DNA of 64,000 nt, taken from positions 1 through 64,000 of the forward strand of contig NZ_JARXHW010000027.1 of NCBI RefSeq assembly GCF_031127805.1, read 5' to 3'. Positions 33,766-43,252 of this stretch are shown one piece after another; within the stretch, counting starts at the first letter, position 1, and every line of letters begins with the position of its first letter. A program made the translations under genes and the position numbers. The stretch comes from Thalassobacterium maritimum. GTDB taxonomy: Bacteria > Verrucomicrobiota > Verrucomicrobiia > Opitutales > Coraliomargaritaceae. The notes beneath the pieces are model-generated. The model searched no databases. It was not told the DNA's origin and saw only the letters and a list, made by a program, of their open reading frames with translations.

Positions 33766-35283
33766 TTACTGGGATTGATAGGCCTTCAATTCGTCAGTCA
33801 TCTGTTTCACCACTTCGGGATACTGGCTGTAAACATTGGTGGTCTGATTGACGTCCGCTTCCAGATCGTAGAGCTGAGCCCGTGGCGCGCTCTTCTTGAT
33901 CTTTCTATTCTTAATATCGCTATTGGGCGTGCCGGCCAATCGAGTTGCAGCGATATTGGTCGCGAAGCCCCCGTCGCCGCGCGCGGGAATATACATCCAC
34001 TTGCCCTTGCGCAGCGCCATGTGGCTGGGCTGATTCGGTGTGACGACCATTTCCGTGCGCAGTGGCTGCTCTGGTTCACCGATCAAGGCGGGTAATAGAT
34101 TGATGCTATCCTGTTGCTCATCAGCACTGAGCTCACGACCGGTAATTGCCGCAAAGGTGGCCAACAGATCGACATTGCTCAGCAATTGATCCGACTCGCT
34201 GCCCGCCTCGATTTTACCCGGCCACCAGGCGATAAAAGGCACGCGATGCCCGCCCTCCCAGACGCCGAACTTGGAACCAAGCAAATCGCCATTGATCTTA
34301 TGTCCCAACCTGGCGGCGGCTTTGCCACCGGTGTTGAACATACCACCGTTGTCGCTGGTAAAAATGATTAATGTATTGTCCGCCTCACCGATGGCTTCGA
34401 GGCTCTCCCGCAACTCCCCCACGATCCAGTCGAGCTCATGGGCGAAATCGCCATACAGGCCCGCTTGGCTGGTACCTTGAAAACGCTCGGCTGGCGTGAA
34501 TGGGTGATGCACCTGCGTGGCGGCAAAGTAGACGAAAAATGGTTTTTCGTCCCGACTCTCGATCCAGTCGGCGGCTTTCTCGGCCAGCTTGGTGCCGACT
34601 TCGTAATCATCAAACAACTCGTACGCTTTGGTCTGTCCTTTATAAAAATTCGGTGTGCGGTGCCCCGCTGCTTTGGGCAGTTTCGACAGAGGGTGCGCCC
34701 CCGGCCCTTGGCGGCCGACATTGATCAGCGGATCATCGGGATCGCTGCCATAGAAGTGATCATTTTCCACATAGGCATAGGGCGGCGCGCTGTTCACCAC
34801 TGGCATGCCGAAATAATAATCAAAGCCGAGATCCTGCGGGCCCGGCCGCAGCGGCTCCTGCCAGTCGTTCTCCCCCGTTTTGAAACCGAGGTGCCATTTG
34901 CCAAAGGCAGCAGTGTCATAGCCCTGACGTTTGAACACATCCGCGATGGTCAGCATATCGGGATCGATCAGCAACGGCGACTCCAAGCCCGTGGGCTTCC
35001 AGATCCCCTTGCCGTCATTCGCACGGAAGGGATACTGCCCCGTCAGCAAGCCATAGCGCGAAGGCGTGCAGACCGCCGAGGACGAATGCGCATCGCTGAA
35101 CTTCCTGCCCTCCTCTGCCAGTTGATCGATATGAGGGGTCTGGATCTTGGTCGCGCCATAGCAACTCAAGTCACCGTAGCCGAGGTCATCGGCAAAAATG
35201 AGAACCACATTCGGTGTATTGGCAGCCTGCAGCAGGCTGACCAAACATAGCAGATTAAGAAATAGACAGAGAGAGGGGCTCAT
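33766..35283 (-). CDS. secreted S1-family sulfatase (sulfatase 9)
   Basis: A 505-residue sulfatase; I prefer the ATG at 35283 (MSPSLCLFLNLLCLVSLLQA) over 35304, giving a cleaner signal and a 36-bp distance to the operator. Active site intact: FADDLGYGD, C72-T-P-S-R, GKWHLG with K129 and H131, FTSDNGGMF. Very close paralogue of sulfatase 5 throughout (NSAPPYAYVENDHF, SINLLPALIGEPEQPLRTEM). First gene of operon H. Confidence 0.95.
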   Translation of the reverse strand: MSPSLCLFLNLLCLVSLLQAANTPNVVLIFADDLGYGDLSCYGATKIQTPHIDQLAEEGRKFSDAHSSSAVCTPSRYGLLTGQYPFRANDGKGIWKPTGLESPLLIDPDMLTIADVFKRQGYDTAAFGKWHLGFKTGENDWQEPLRPGPQDLGFDYYFGMPVVNSAPPYAYVENDHFYGSDPDDPLINVGRQGPGAHPLSKLPKAAGHRTPNFYKGQTKAYELFDDYEVGTKLAEKAADWIESRDEKPFFVYFAATQVHHPFTPAERFQGTSQAGLYGDFAHELDWIVGELRESLEAIGEADNTLIIFTSDNGGMFNTGGKAAARLGHKINGDLLGSKFGVWEGGHRVPFIAWWPGKIEAGSESDQLLSNVDLLATFAAITGRELSADEQQDSINLLPALIGEPEQPLRTEMVVTPNQPSHMALRKGKWMYIPARGDGGFATNIAATRLAGTPNSDIKNRKIKKSAPRAQLYDLEADVNQTTNVYSQYPEVVKQMTDELKAYQSQ

Positions 35284-35319
35284 ACAATAGGAGCATACCA
35301 CCAACGAAACCCCTTAGCC

Positions 35320-35339
35320 TACCGCGTATAAACATGACT
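35320..35339. promoter_or_regulatory. candidate regulon operator, operon H (degenerate)
   Basis: TACCGCGTATAAACATGACT lies 36 bp upstream of sulfatase 9. It matches the GTATAAA core and part of both arms of the cluster site (14 of 20 positions against TATCACGTATAAAAGTGATA). Weaker than sites A, B and C; supported mainly by position. Confidence 0.35.
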
Positions 35340-35437
35340 CTCCGCATGAATTTACTACAAAACTGCCATTGAGAACATTCGCTACGCGAGTAATCGCTCG
35401 GGCACAAGCCGACTCGCTGAAAGACGATGCCGTCGCA

Positions 35438-36050
35438 TCACTCAGAATTGTCCCAAGTCATTCTCCAAAACCCTCGTCCCCCGGTTGCCTCAACATAGAC
35501 ATCGTACAAAGAAGCCGGTAAAAAGGGAATCGTATCGACGACTTCCCAACTCTCGCTGTCGGCCAAGTCTGACGTCCATTCGACTTGGTAACTAAAGCCA
35601 GGAACTCCACTGAATCGAAGCGTCCCGATTTCATCCGCGAAAGAATGCCCAGACTGAATCCCCAGCGCCAGATCACCGCTTTCGACACTGCTTTCACGCT
35701 CAAATTGTATCGACACATTGAGCGCCACTTCATCGCCTACACTTCCGCCGTGACTACCAACCACAAAACTGAGCGTATCTCCGGCGGCGACTTTGAGAGC
35801 AGTGAGAGCGAAGCTGCCGTCGGTCTCTGTCAGACGACCGGCCGAACCTGTCGCGCTAAAGAGTTCGCTTGCATTATGGAAGACCTGCACCGTCACGGAA
35901 TCATCGCTGGTGCCGCCCACCAAATCACGGAAGCTCCCCGAGATCGTTGCACGGGGCTGACCGAAAATGACGTCGTGGTCTTCGATCGTATAACGCACAA
36001 TGACATAGTCCGACCAGGCACCGTCATCTGTGGTGATCAACAAATCCGTG
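35438..36050 (-). pseudogene. C-terminal remnant of a secreted verrucomicrobial protein
   Basis: About 204 codons beginning near AAGTDLLITTDDGAWSDYVIVRYTIED. Beta-rich repeats follow (SGSFRDLVGGTSDDSVTVQVFH..., GDTLSFVVGSHG), ending in a domain FSYQVEWTSDLADSESWEVVDTIP...FWRMTW. That end domain is a common C-terminal module of exported proteins in this phylum, and a similar one closes the 36446-37969 protein. The 5' end joins directly onto a truncated sigma factor in another frame, so the N-terminus and export signal are lost. Translation from upstream in-frame ATGs would produce an unnatural Arg/Leu-rich leader. Confidence 0.65.
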
Positions 36051-36278
36051 CCAGCTGCGAAACTTGCCCCGATTCGGCTGATAATCAAAGCTTGGCAATT
36101 GCTTCCACAGTTTGAGTAAAATCTCCTGGCCAAGATCCTTGGCTTCGTCCCGGCCAATCCCCACTCGTAACAAAACCGCATCAATATACCCCTCGTAAGC
36201 CTCAACAAAAGATGTCCAAGCATGCCCATTTTTCGGGTCTTTGACTCGTTGTATCAGGGTGTAGCGTGTCGATTCCAT
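36051..36278 (-). pseudogene. truncated ECF-type sigma factor (region 2 only)
   Basis: 76 codons: MESTRYTLIQRVKDPKNGHAWTSF, YEGYIDAVLLRVGIG, DEAKDLGQEILLKLWKQLPSFDYQPN and GKFRSW. This is the start of the sigma-70 family ECF factors common in Puniceicoccaceae, including region 2.1-2.2. After FRSW the frame runs eight foreign residues to a stop (36024-36026). Region 4, needed for -35 recognition, is absent. A deletion appears to have joined it to the secreted-protein remnant. Confidence 0.72.
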
Positions 36279-36445
36279 CTAAAGCTAGGGGCACTTATAG
36301 GGTTCAACGAAAGCATCGGCGAGAGCACAGTAAATCTCAAGTCGTTTCAGATATAGAATGCTTCTTAAAATGCTGCAAGGATGCCCACTTTCCTCAGATT
36401 AAAAAAACGCCGACGCACCATCATTGATAAAAAAAGAACGGTAGC

Positions 36446-37969
36446 CTACTCCGTCACCGACAACACTCGGTAGAACTGAGAATTACCAGTGGGTTCAACA
36501 AACATTTTATAGCTGTCACGCTCGTCATCAAAAAACGAACTGGAGGTATTCACATCCAACCACGAATTCGGGTCGGACAAATCAGTGGTGCTTTGAAGCG
36601 TCTGAGAAAGCACATTCTCGGCAGGCGCCGCCCACTCTAATACATATGCGGATCGAATCTCAATCGCAGCCACCTCCGTGACAAACACACTCGGCAAAGC
36701 GCTCTTCGAATACCCCGTTAAAAACATAGACGCTGCCTTTTCGGATGCCAGCACCACAGGCTGCCCATCCGCACCGAAGCCTAAATCCGTCGCTCGAAAA
36801 TAGTCGCCAGAAGTGTTCTCAGCAACCAAAGACTCCGTCCAGACTCCAGCAGAAGATTCACTGACGAATAATTGGCTACCGTCGCCCGAAATATAGGACA
36901 CGGCATAGTCGATGCCGCTGGTACTGGATGCATCGTTCTGCGCCAGAGCCACCGAGGCGGAATTACTGACCTGAGACGACACAATCTGGAACTGCCATGG
37001 AGCCGCATCGGAACTAGCCTTGCTCGCAATGCAAACCAAGTTCCGAACAGGATCGGCGTAGGCGAGGCACAGACCGGAACTGTTCGCATTATATAAATCC
37101 AAATGACAGATTTTGATTAGAGTATCACTGATGATCACGTCACTAAAATCCAAGCTGCCCGCATCCATACGTTGATAGATCAATTGGGCCGAAGTCTCAT
37201 CTAATAGCGTGTTGTTGTTCAAATCTTCGCCATCATCCAACTGCTGATTAAAATTAACATCTTCCGAAAAAGTTGAGTAGACTAGATGACTGGTATCCCC
37301 CACGCCTGCCGCAATTGAAACGGAACAAACCGGCCCATCTGAAACCTTGATGGATGTCAGTGACGTTTGATCATAGTAGTACAACCACAATTCATAGTTC
37401 GCGCGAATCACAGCCACATGCACCCCCCCGTTGTCATCGATCGCGACAGCTCCAGACATTTTCTGAATTGGTAAAGTCAGCCGCGTGTTCGCCGCTTGTT
37501 CCAATGTATCCACATAGAGCAAATTTTCGCGCCAGTATGCAAGCGACAATACCCCATCCAAGCGGTCCGCAAAATGTGGCTGATCGGTGTTCTCCGCTAG
37601 ATCAGTCACAGCTTCGACCGACCAAGCCCCTGAGTTTGTAGCGACTCCCAGACGATGGTACTGCCCGAGTATCGGAAGTCCAGTAGTCGTATCTATTTCT
37701 GGAGGTTCAGCCATAGCGGACATTTCCAACCAAACGTAATGAAAGCCATCGTCATTGATACGCACGCTAGGAGCAAAATTCAAAGGAATGCTAGGCACTA
37801 GATCGCCGAATTCATCGAGAACAGGTGTCCCGTTTGCATCAAAAATAGGGGAAGTAGCCGCCAGGTAAGTCTTTGACCAAGTCGTGGCATGCAGATGGCT
37901 GCCCGTTGCACAGGCAAGGACCAGCATTGCGAAACGAGGAAGGGTAAATAAGCCAGCAGGTAATATCAT
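36446..37969 (-). CDS. large secreted protein, beta-propeller-like, function unknown
   Basis: 507 residues with a signal peptide (MILPAGLFTLPRFAMLVLACATGSHLHA). The body has repeated short blade-like units (HYVWLEMSAM, LSLAYWRENLLYVDT, GGVHVAVIRANYELWLYYYD, IDYAVSYISGDGSQLFVSES) suggesting a beta-propeller, and an Asp/Asn-rich calcium-loop-like stretch (DVNFNQQLDDGEDLNNNTLLDE). The C-terminus (SQTLQSTTDLSDPNSWLDV...QFYRVLSV) is the same kind of module as in the 35438 remnant. No catalytic motif is recognised. It sits alone, with no operator match upstream, between operon H and GH116c. Confidence 0.75.
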   Translation of the reverse strand: MILPAGLFTLPRFAMLVLACATGSHLHATTWSKTYLAATSPIFDANGTPVLDEFGDLVPSIPLNFAPSVRINDDGFHYVWLEMSAMAEPPEIDTTTGLPILGQYHRLGVATNSGAWSVEAVTDLAENTDQPHFADRLDGVLSLAYWRENLLYVDTLEQAANTRLTLPIQKMSGAVAIDDNGGVHVAVIRANYELWLYYYDQTSLTSIKVSDGPVCSVSIAAGVGDTSHLVYSTFSEDVNFNQQLDDGEDLNNNTLLDETSAQLIYQRMDAGSLDFSDVIISDTLIKICHLDLYNANSSGLCLAYADPVRNLVCIASKASSDAAPWQFQIVSSQVSNSASVALAQNDASSTSGIDYAVSYISGDGSQLFVSESSAGVWTESLVAENTSGDYFRATDLGFGADGQPVVLASEKAASMFLTGYSKSALPSVFVTEVAAIEIRSAYVLEWAAPAENVLSQTLQSTTDLSDPNSWLDVNTSSSFFDDERDSYKMFVEPTGNSQFYRVLSVTE

Positions 37970-38099
37970 AGATCTAACAAGATCTGATCGCTCATCGAAG
38001 ACTTGGCAAGCTAACGTGCTAAATGGGTAAATAAACTCAATCTACCTCCTCTAATCCCCCTCTGACTAGGACTGAGCCGAGGGGGTGAGTAAAGAACGC

Positions 38100-41000
38100 T
38101 TATACTAAACTCACTTGTAGATCGAGCACTTCACCGGCCTTGAGCACGATGGCACTTTGGAAGGCCAAGCGTAAATCGCTGCCCTTGGTCTCAAGCTTGG
38201 CAGGCAGGGTGCGACCACTCAGCTTCACTTGCGCGGACTTGGCTTGCTGGCCCTCGCCGGCATGCAGAATCACATTTCTCAGGCTGACTTCGCCCTCGGA
38301 GACATTGAGCGTGGCTTTCAGTTCGCGGGTGCTCCGCTGCTGCGAGTAGAGGCCGTAAGCTTCGGCTGCGGTGAAGAAGCTCTTGTGGTCCTCCGGAGTG
38401 AGCACGGGGCGGAAGGCAATCTCTCCCTTAGGCCCATCGTAATGGAAGCCCTGCAGTGCGAGCAGAGCGGACCAGACACTGAGTGAACGTCCGTAGAACT
38501 TACCACACTCATCGTCGCCAAATGGATTGCCGGAATAGCCCCAGGGGCCGTTACGAACATTGGACACACCCTTGGTGCGCAGGCGTCCGTTGTAACGGTC
38601 GTAGATAACCTTCATCACCATGAGGCCCTCTTTGAGCAAGCCGTTTTGAATCATAGCCACCGCGGCGCTGTATTCGAAACCGGTCATCACCTCGTCGCCA
38701 TATTTCATCCCGGGAATCGGCTGCGGGTTCTTCGGCCAAGTGATCATCTTCATGCCACCATCAGTGACTTCACAGTATTGACGCGGCTTGAGCGAGTGCC
38801 CGTAAAAATCGGTCAGGAAGTTGTATTTGAGCAAGGACTCCATAGCCTGGCGCGAACGCTCCTTGGGATAGCAACGGTCAATCTCGACTTGATCGGCCCA
38901 CCATTCGCCGAGGATCTGGTCGATATGGCAGCCGTCGAGATAGTCCTGGCTACGTTTCTTGCCGGGTTCCTGGATGTAATATTCGCCATTCCAGAGGCGC
39001 TTGTTTTGCAACTGCTTGCCGGACTCACGGATCTTGCGGTATTCAGCTGCAACTGCGCGATCGCCAACGATGTCGGCCATGCGCGCGGCGGCTTCGAGGG
39101 CTGCCAAATACATGCTGCCGATCCAGGAAGAACAACCGGAGAAGTCACCATCCAGCGTGTTGTGCTGCGTGGTCTCCATAAAGCCGTCGCGGCTCGGATT
39201 CCAATAGTCGATACTCCAGTCCATGCCCTTCTTGACCTTGGGCCAGACCGATTGGAGCCAGCTGTCGTCCTTGGAGCAAAGATGCTCGCGATAGGTATTT
39301 AAAATCGTGCCGTAAAAACCATCGGCCGCCCCCACCTTATTGGTGTGGCGATACGGAGTCACCCCTTTGCCAGTTTGACGCTCATAGTCCTGATCACGCA
39401 TGAGACGCCCCATCTCCGGCAACAGGCGCGCATGTGCTTGTGCGTAGTGATAGACGTGGGTACAATTACCCGCACAGCAACCATCGTCTTCATTGCAACC
39501 TTCCCACATGCCCAAATAGCCGTTCTTGGCCCACCAGAAAGTTTGGCTGCGCAAGACGGCCAACTGTGAACTCATGCGGTCGAGCAACCAGACTGGCAGC
39601 GTGGACGCATACAAGGTTTTGTGAAACAGACGTGTGCGCGCAGTGAGGTCCTCAATGTGGTCCTGCATGTAGGCCGCCACGCCCATGGCGTCCGGCCACC
39701 AGTTGGTGTAGTTGTGCCCCTGCCCGCTCCAGCCAACACTGTTTGAACGCCCCTCGCCCTCCAGAGCGATCATCTTGCCGGAGCCATGCTTATTGTTTTG
39801 AAAATACCAGGTCAGCACAAAGGTCACTGACTTCGTCTCACCGGGCGCCAGTTCGATCGGCGCGGAGAGCGCGCCGTTGACCGATTGCCCGGCAGGTGAA
39901 ACTTGAGATTTCGCAGCACCGTCGAGCGAGCCGGAAGTGAGCAACTCACGCTGCAACGATTTCGAAACGTCCCACTCCGCCGTGCCCGAAGCACCGGCAG
40001 CCTGAGTCATCAGCACCATGTCCGCGCTATCGTTGCCCGAACGTGTCATGTGCAGCAAGGTAGTCTCGCCCTGCTTCAGGACTTCGTTCTGATTGCTGCC
40101 ATATTTGTAGTTCCCCTTGCCCTTGCCTTCGTTATAGCCGAGAGCATTCTTCTGCGCCGCCAGAACGTCGACCTTCACCTTCGAATTCGAGGTGTTCTTC
40201 GCCGTGACTGTGTAAATGGCACAAGGGATGGCACAGCCCTTCAGGTTCATGGGAATGAAGGGATTGAAAACTTCCAATTCGAGCTCCACCGGAAGTGCCG
40301 GCTCTCCAAACTTGTATTGTCCAAATGGATACTCACCAATGAACTTCAAAGATTTCATCGGCGCAAAGGCACCAGCAGCTTTGGTCTGCAAAGCACGCAC
40401 GAGCGGCTGACCACCCGCGGCTTGGGCACGCACCGCAAGGAAGCTATCTTCCACCCGATGTTCTTCGTAGTTGCAAGCGATTTGCCAGATGGCGGGCTCG
40501 GCATTGCCATTAAATTGAATCGCGCCGGCACCAATGCCACCGACCATGAAGTTGATCGCTTCGAGGCGCTCCCCCTCATAGACAGTGCTCTGTCCATGCG
40601 CAGTCAGGTTTGGATCATTCAACATCGCCTGAGCCTTGGCTTCGCGCACGGCATCACGCTTTGCCTCGACCGCAGCCACGATCGCTCCCGTCGCTTTTAA
40701 ATGCTTCTGCCACTCCGCCCCAGCGACTGCGAGGTGCGCCTGAATTTCCGGAGCGGTCAAACCTCGCGCATAACACGCCACTTCGTCGACCGAAATATGT
40801 GTCGAACCCCAGCCATTATTCACCGGCGTGCTGCCCAATGTCATAGTCGTCTTCCTTGGGCCCTTACGGGTATACTCATACGCGCCGCCGACGAGACTAC
40901 ACTCGTAGCCATCCACGTAGGCACGCACATCCAGATCGAAACTGGTCAGGGCAAAGTGATACCAACGCCCGACTTCGATCGGCTGATCGGTCGGTAGGTT

Positions 41001-41516
41001 GATCTCCGTCACGACCATGCCATTGTTATTCTGATAAAGCAGCCCGGAAAGATCGTTTTTCACCCCGATCACGAAAAGCGCGGCCTTACCATTGCTCTGC
41101 GCAATGATGACGGGATTGCCGTCGCCGCTCGGCTTGGCATCGACTCGGAAGAAAAGCTCCAAGGTCGTGGCGCGGCCTTTTAACTTATCGGCACCCGGCA
41201 CCAGAATCGGAGCATTCGGCTCCAAACTGATCGCCTTGCCATCAATTGCGCCCCCCGTAAAGGCGGTCGCCCCACTGGCTTTGGCATGCGACTTCCCCAG
41301 CACATCGATCAAATCGCCATCAAAACGCCAGTAACCACGCAGAGCGCGATCCTGTCTCAAGTTTTGCGCATAGGACTCGCGACTAGCAGCGCCCATTAGA
41401 GGACCTGCCATCATCCCTGCGGCAAAGGTGCCAGCCGCCACCAAGAATCTACGGCGTGAAATATCTAATGAAAACTGGGACGAGGACGAAAAAGACGTAA
41501 GCTTTGATTGCATCAT
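38100..41516 (-). CDS. Tat-exported LamG-GH116-like fusion (GH116c)
   Basis: 1138 residues. Twin-arginine signal SRRRFLVAAGTFAAGMM (about 20-36), then a LamG/concanavalin-like domain (about 55-270: YWRFDGDLIDVLG, WYHFALTSFDLDVRAYVDG, ISVDEVACYARGLTAPEIQ). A linker leads to the GH116 N-domain and (alpha/alpha)6 barrel. E781 in DGFMETTQHNTLD and D866 in GCHIDQ are the expected catalytic pair. The sugar-binding NEIEC of the other paralogues is GDDEC here, with the Arg of YGR kept, suggesting a different sugar. LamG probably binds polysaccharide. It is transcribed alone with an operator-like site 68 bp upstream. Confidence 0.88.
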   Translation of the reverse strand: MMQSKLTSFSSSSQFSLDISRRRFLVAAGTFAAGMMAGPLMGAASRESYAQNLRQDRALRGYWRFDGDLIDVLGKSHAKASGATAFTGGAIDGKAISLEPNAPILVPGADKLKGRATTLELFFRVDAKPSGDGNPVIIAQSNGKAALFVIGVKNDLSGLLYQNNNGMVVTEINLPTDQPIEVGRWYHFALTSFDLDVRAYVDGYECSLVGGAYEYTRKGPRKTTMTLGSTPVNNGWGSTHISVDEVACYARGLTAPEIQAHLAVAGAEWQKHLKATGAIVAAVEAKRDAVREAKAQAMLNDPNLTAHGQSTVYEGERLEAINFMVGGIGAGAIQFNGNAEPAIWQIACNYEEHRVEDSFLAVRAQAAGGQPLVRALQTKAAGAFAPMKSLKFIGEYPFGQYKFGEPALPVELELEVFNPFIPMNLKGCAIPCAIYTVTAKNTSNSKVKVDVLAAQKNALGYNEGKGKGNYKYGSNQNEVLKQGETTLLHMTRSGNDSADMVLMTQAAGASGTAEWDVSKSLQRELLTSGSLDGAAKSQVSPAGQSVNGALSAPIELAPGETKSVTFVLTWYFQNNKHGSGKMIALEGEGRSNSVGWSGQGHNYTNWWPDAMGVAAYMQDHIEDLTARTRLFHKTLYASTLPVWLLDRMSSQLAVLRSQTFWWAKNGYLGMWEGCNEDDGCCAGNCTHVYHYAQAHARLLPEMGRLMRDQDYERQTGKGVTPYRHTNKVGAADGFYGTILNTYREHLCSKDDSWLQSVWPKVKKGMDWSIDYWNPSRDGFMETTQHNTLDGDFSGCSSWIGSMYLAALEAAARMADIVGDRAVAAEYRKIRESGKQLQNKRLWNGEYYIQEPGKKRSQDYLDGCHIDQILGEWWADQVEIDRCYPKERSRQAMESLLKYNFLTDFYGHSLKPRQYCEVTDGGMKMITWPKNPQPIPGMKYGDEVMTGFEYSAAVAMIQNGLLKEGLMVMKVIYDRYNGRLRTKGVSNVRNGPWGYSGNPFGDDECGKFYGRSLSVWSALLALQGFHYDGPKGEIAFRPVLTPEDHKSFFTAAEAYGLYSQQRSTRELKATLNVSEGEVSLRNVILHAGEGQQAKSAQVKLSGRTLPAKLETKGSDLRLAFQSAIVLKAGEVLDLQVSLV

Positions 41517-41584
41517 GGGTATGTTGTCAGTGGGGCGTTAAAATAAGATCAAACGAAATACTACTCAGAAGGCAACTGACTGTA

Positions 41585-41604
41585 TATCACGTGTACTAGC
41601 TATT
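41585..41604. promoter_or_regulatory. candidate regulon operator, GH116c
   Basis: TATCACGTGTACTAGCTATT, 68 bp upstream of GH116c. Gene-proximal arm TATCAC perfect; distal arm GCTATT degenerate, like that of the GH29a site. Confidence 0.45.
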
Positions 41605-41725
41605 TAGTAGGCCGAAACAGAATATGGTCAATGTATGCTGCATTTGGAGAGCAACCCTCCAGCATTTACCGTATATCTTTTAAGTCCGCGCGGTTCCAGT
41701 TCGACTCATGCTTGATATAAATGAT

Positions 41726-43096
41726 CTAAATGCCATCCGAGGGAGGCATTTTAGCATCTACTTGAGTCAGCCAGGCATTTAGACGCTTCCGCATGCGCTC
41801 CGCCATTTCGGGATGATCCGACAGCACATTCTTCTTTTCCATGGGATCCTCTTTGATATTGAAAAGCGCGTCAGGAATCGTGCCGAGACCTGCATACAGT
41901 TTCCACTCCCCTTCAACTAAGATGGAGCTGCCCATGAAATATTTCACATCTGGACGATTGTGTGGATAGTGCCAATAGAGCGCATCACGCTCCAATTCGC
42001 CCCCTTCAAATAGAGGCTTCAAATCGAGGCCTTCTAGTTGAGTGATCGCTTGTGTAGAGCCGCCTGCTGCGTGCACAAAGGTTGGAAAAAAGTCCATCGT
42101 GGTCACTGGGGTGTCCGTTGTGCTGCCTCCTGTAATGACGCCGGGCCAACTGACCGCCATCGGCACCCGAATACCACCTTCCAACAAAGACCCCTTCTTG
42201 TCATTCAACCAGGAGGTAGGCTTCCAACCTCCATTATCCGAGTAGAAAACAATCATCGTATTATCCCGGGTACCGGTCGCCTCCAGCGCATCGAGCACCT
42301 TACCGATCGCATGATCCATACTCTCCAGCATCGCCAGATACGCATTGCCCCCATTCTTTTTGACTAAATCCCTCGGTGCCTTGATCGGGGTATGTAAGGA
42401 ATAGAACCAGAGCGATAAATGAAAGGGCTGATCCTGGTTGGCTTCAATAAATGAGACAGCCTCATCGCCCAAGCGATCCGTTAGATACTCCCCCTTCTTA
42501 CGGTTTTCGATCGTGCCATTTTTGTAAGGATCGAACCACGACTTCGGTTGCCCATAGGCACATCCACCGATGTTTGTATCGAAGCCATAATGTTCAGGGT
42601 GATAGCGACTATCGACGATGCCATCCTTAGTGCCCATCGAGCCCTCTCCAGCCAGGTGCCACTTCCCGATAAAACTGGTTGCATAGCCAAGCTTCTTCAA
42701 CTCACGCGCATAGCTCGGCAAATCCAAAGGGAGATGCTTCACGAATTCTGCATCCCGCGGGCCGCCATCAGGTGCGGGACGCTCGTTACCTGCTCTACCT
42801 GGTATATGCGTCGTCAGTCCAATCTGCGCGGGCGACATCCCAGTGATGCAAGCGGCACGAGTCGGCGAGCAAACCGTAGCTGCTGCATAAGCCTGATTAA
42901 ATACCATACCGGTATCCGCAAGGCGTTCCAGATTAGGTGTATGCATTTCCGGGTGGCTGCCGTCAAAGTCCACCCATCCCGGCCCTAAATCATCGGCCAT
43001 GATGAATACGATGTTCGGCTGCTTGGCCGCGCTAAGAAATGAACTACAGCCGACTCCCAGGCATGCAATCACTTGAATAAGATTCTTCGCTTTCAA
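41726..43096 (-). CDS. secreted S1-family sulfatase, CSPTR type (sulfatase 10)
   Basis: A 456-residue sulfatase with signal MKAKNLIQVIACLGVGCSSFLSA. The formylglycine motif is C76-S-P-T-R (Thr instead of Ser at the fourth position, tolerated in the C-x-P-x-R consensus). MADDLGPGWVDFDG, GKWHLAG with K145 and H147, and YSDNGGWKP are present. Sequence around the active site is unlike the other thirteen, so it is probably from a different S1 subfamily with another regiospecificity. Transcribed alone with an operator-like site 87 bp upstream. Confidence 0.93.
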   Translation of the reverse strand: MKAKNLIQVIACLGVGCSSFLSAAKQPNIVFIMADDLGPGWVDFDGSHPEMHTPNLERLADTGMVFNQAYAAATVCSPTRAACITGMSPAQIGLTTHIPGRAGNERPAPDGGPRDAEFVKHLPLDLPSYARELKKLGYATSFIGKWHLAGEGSMGTKDGIVDSRYHPEHYGFDTNIGGCAYGQPKSWFDPYKNGTIENRKKGEYLTDRLGDEAVSFIEANQDQPFHLSLWFYSLHTPIKAPRDLVKKNGGNAYLAMLESMDHAIGKVLDALEATGTRDNTMIVFYSDNGGWKPTSWLNDKKGSLLEGGIRVPMAVSWPGVITGGSTTDTPVTTMDFFPTFVHAAGGSTQAITQLEGLDLKPLFEGGELERDALYWHYPHNRPDVKYFMGSSILVEGEWKLYAGLGTIPDALFNIKEDPMEKKNVLSDHPEMAERMRKRLNAWLTQVDAKMPPSDGI

Positions 43097-43183
43097 AATG
43101 TAAGTAGAGGTTAAATGGTATCACAGAGTCAAACATGCCGACTCAATCATGTGCCACTATACAACAAATCGAGCATGCTCGTC

Positions 43184-43203
43184 TATCACTTGAATAAGCC
43201 ATA
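43184..43203. promoter_or_regulatory. candidate regulon operator, sulfatase 10
   Basis: TATCACTTGAATAAGCCATA, 87 bp upstream of sulfatase 10. Perfect proximal arm, distal arm GCCATA; it closely resembles the site before GH43a (CATCACGTGAATACGCCACC). Confidence 0.45.
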
Positions 43204-43252
43204 GAAAGCCACCCCGCAAAGCTGGATATACGGGATATAACAATCAGAAAGA

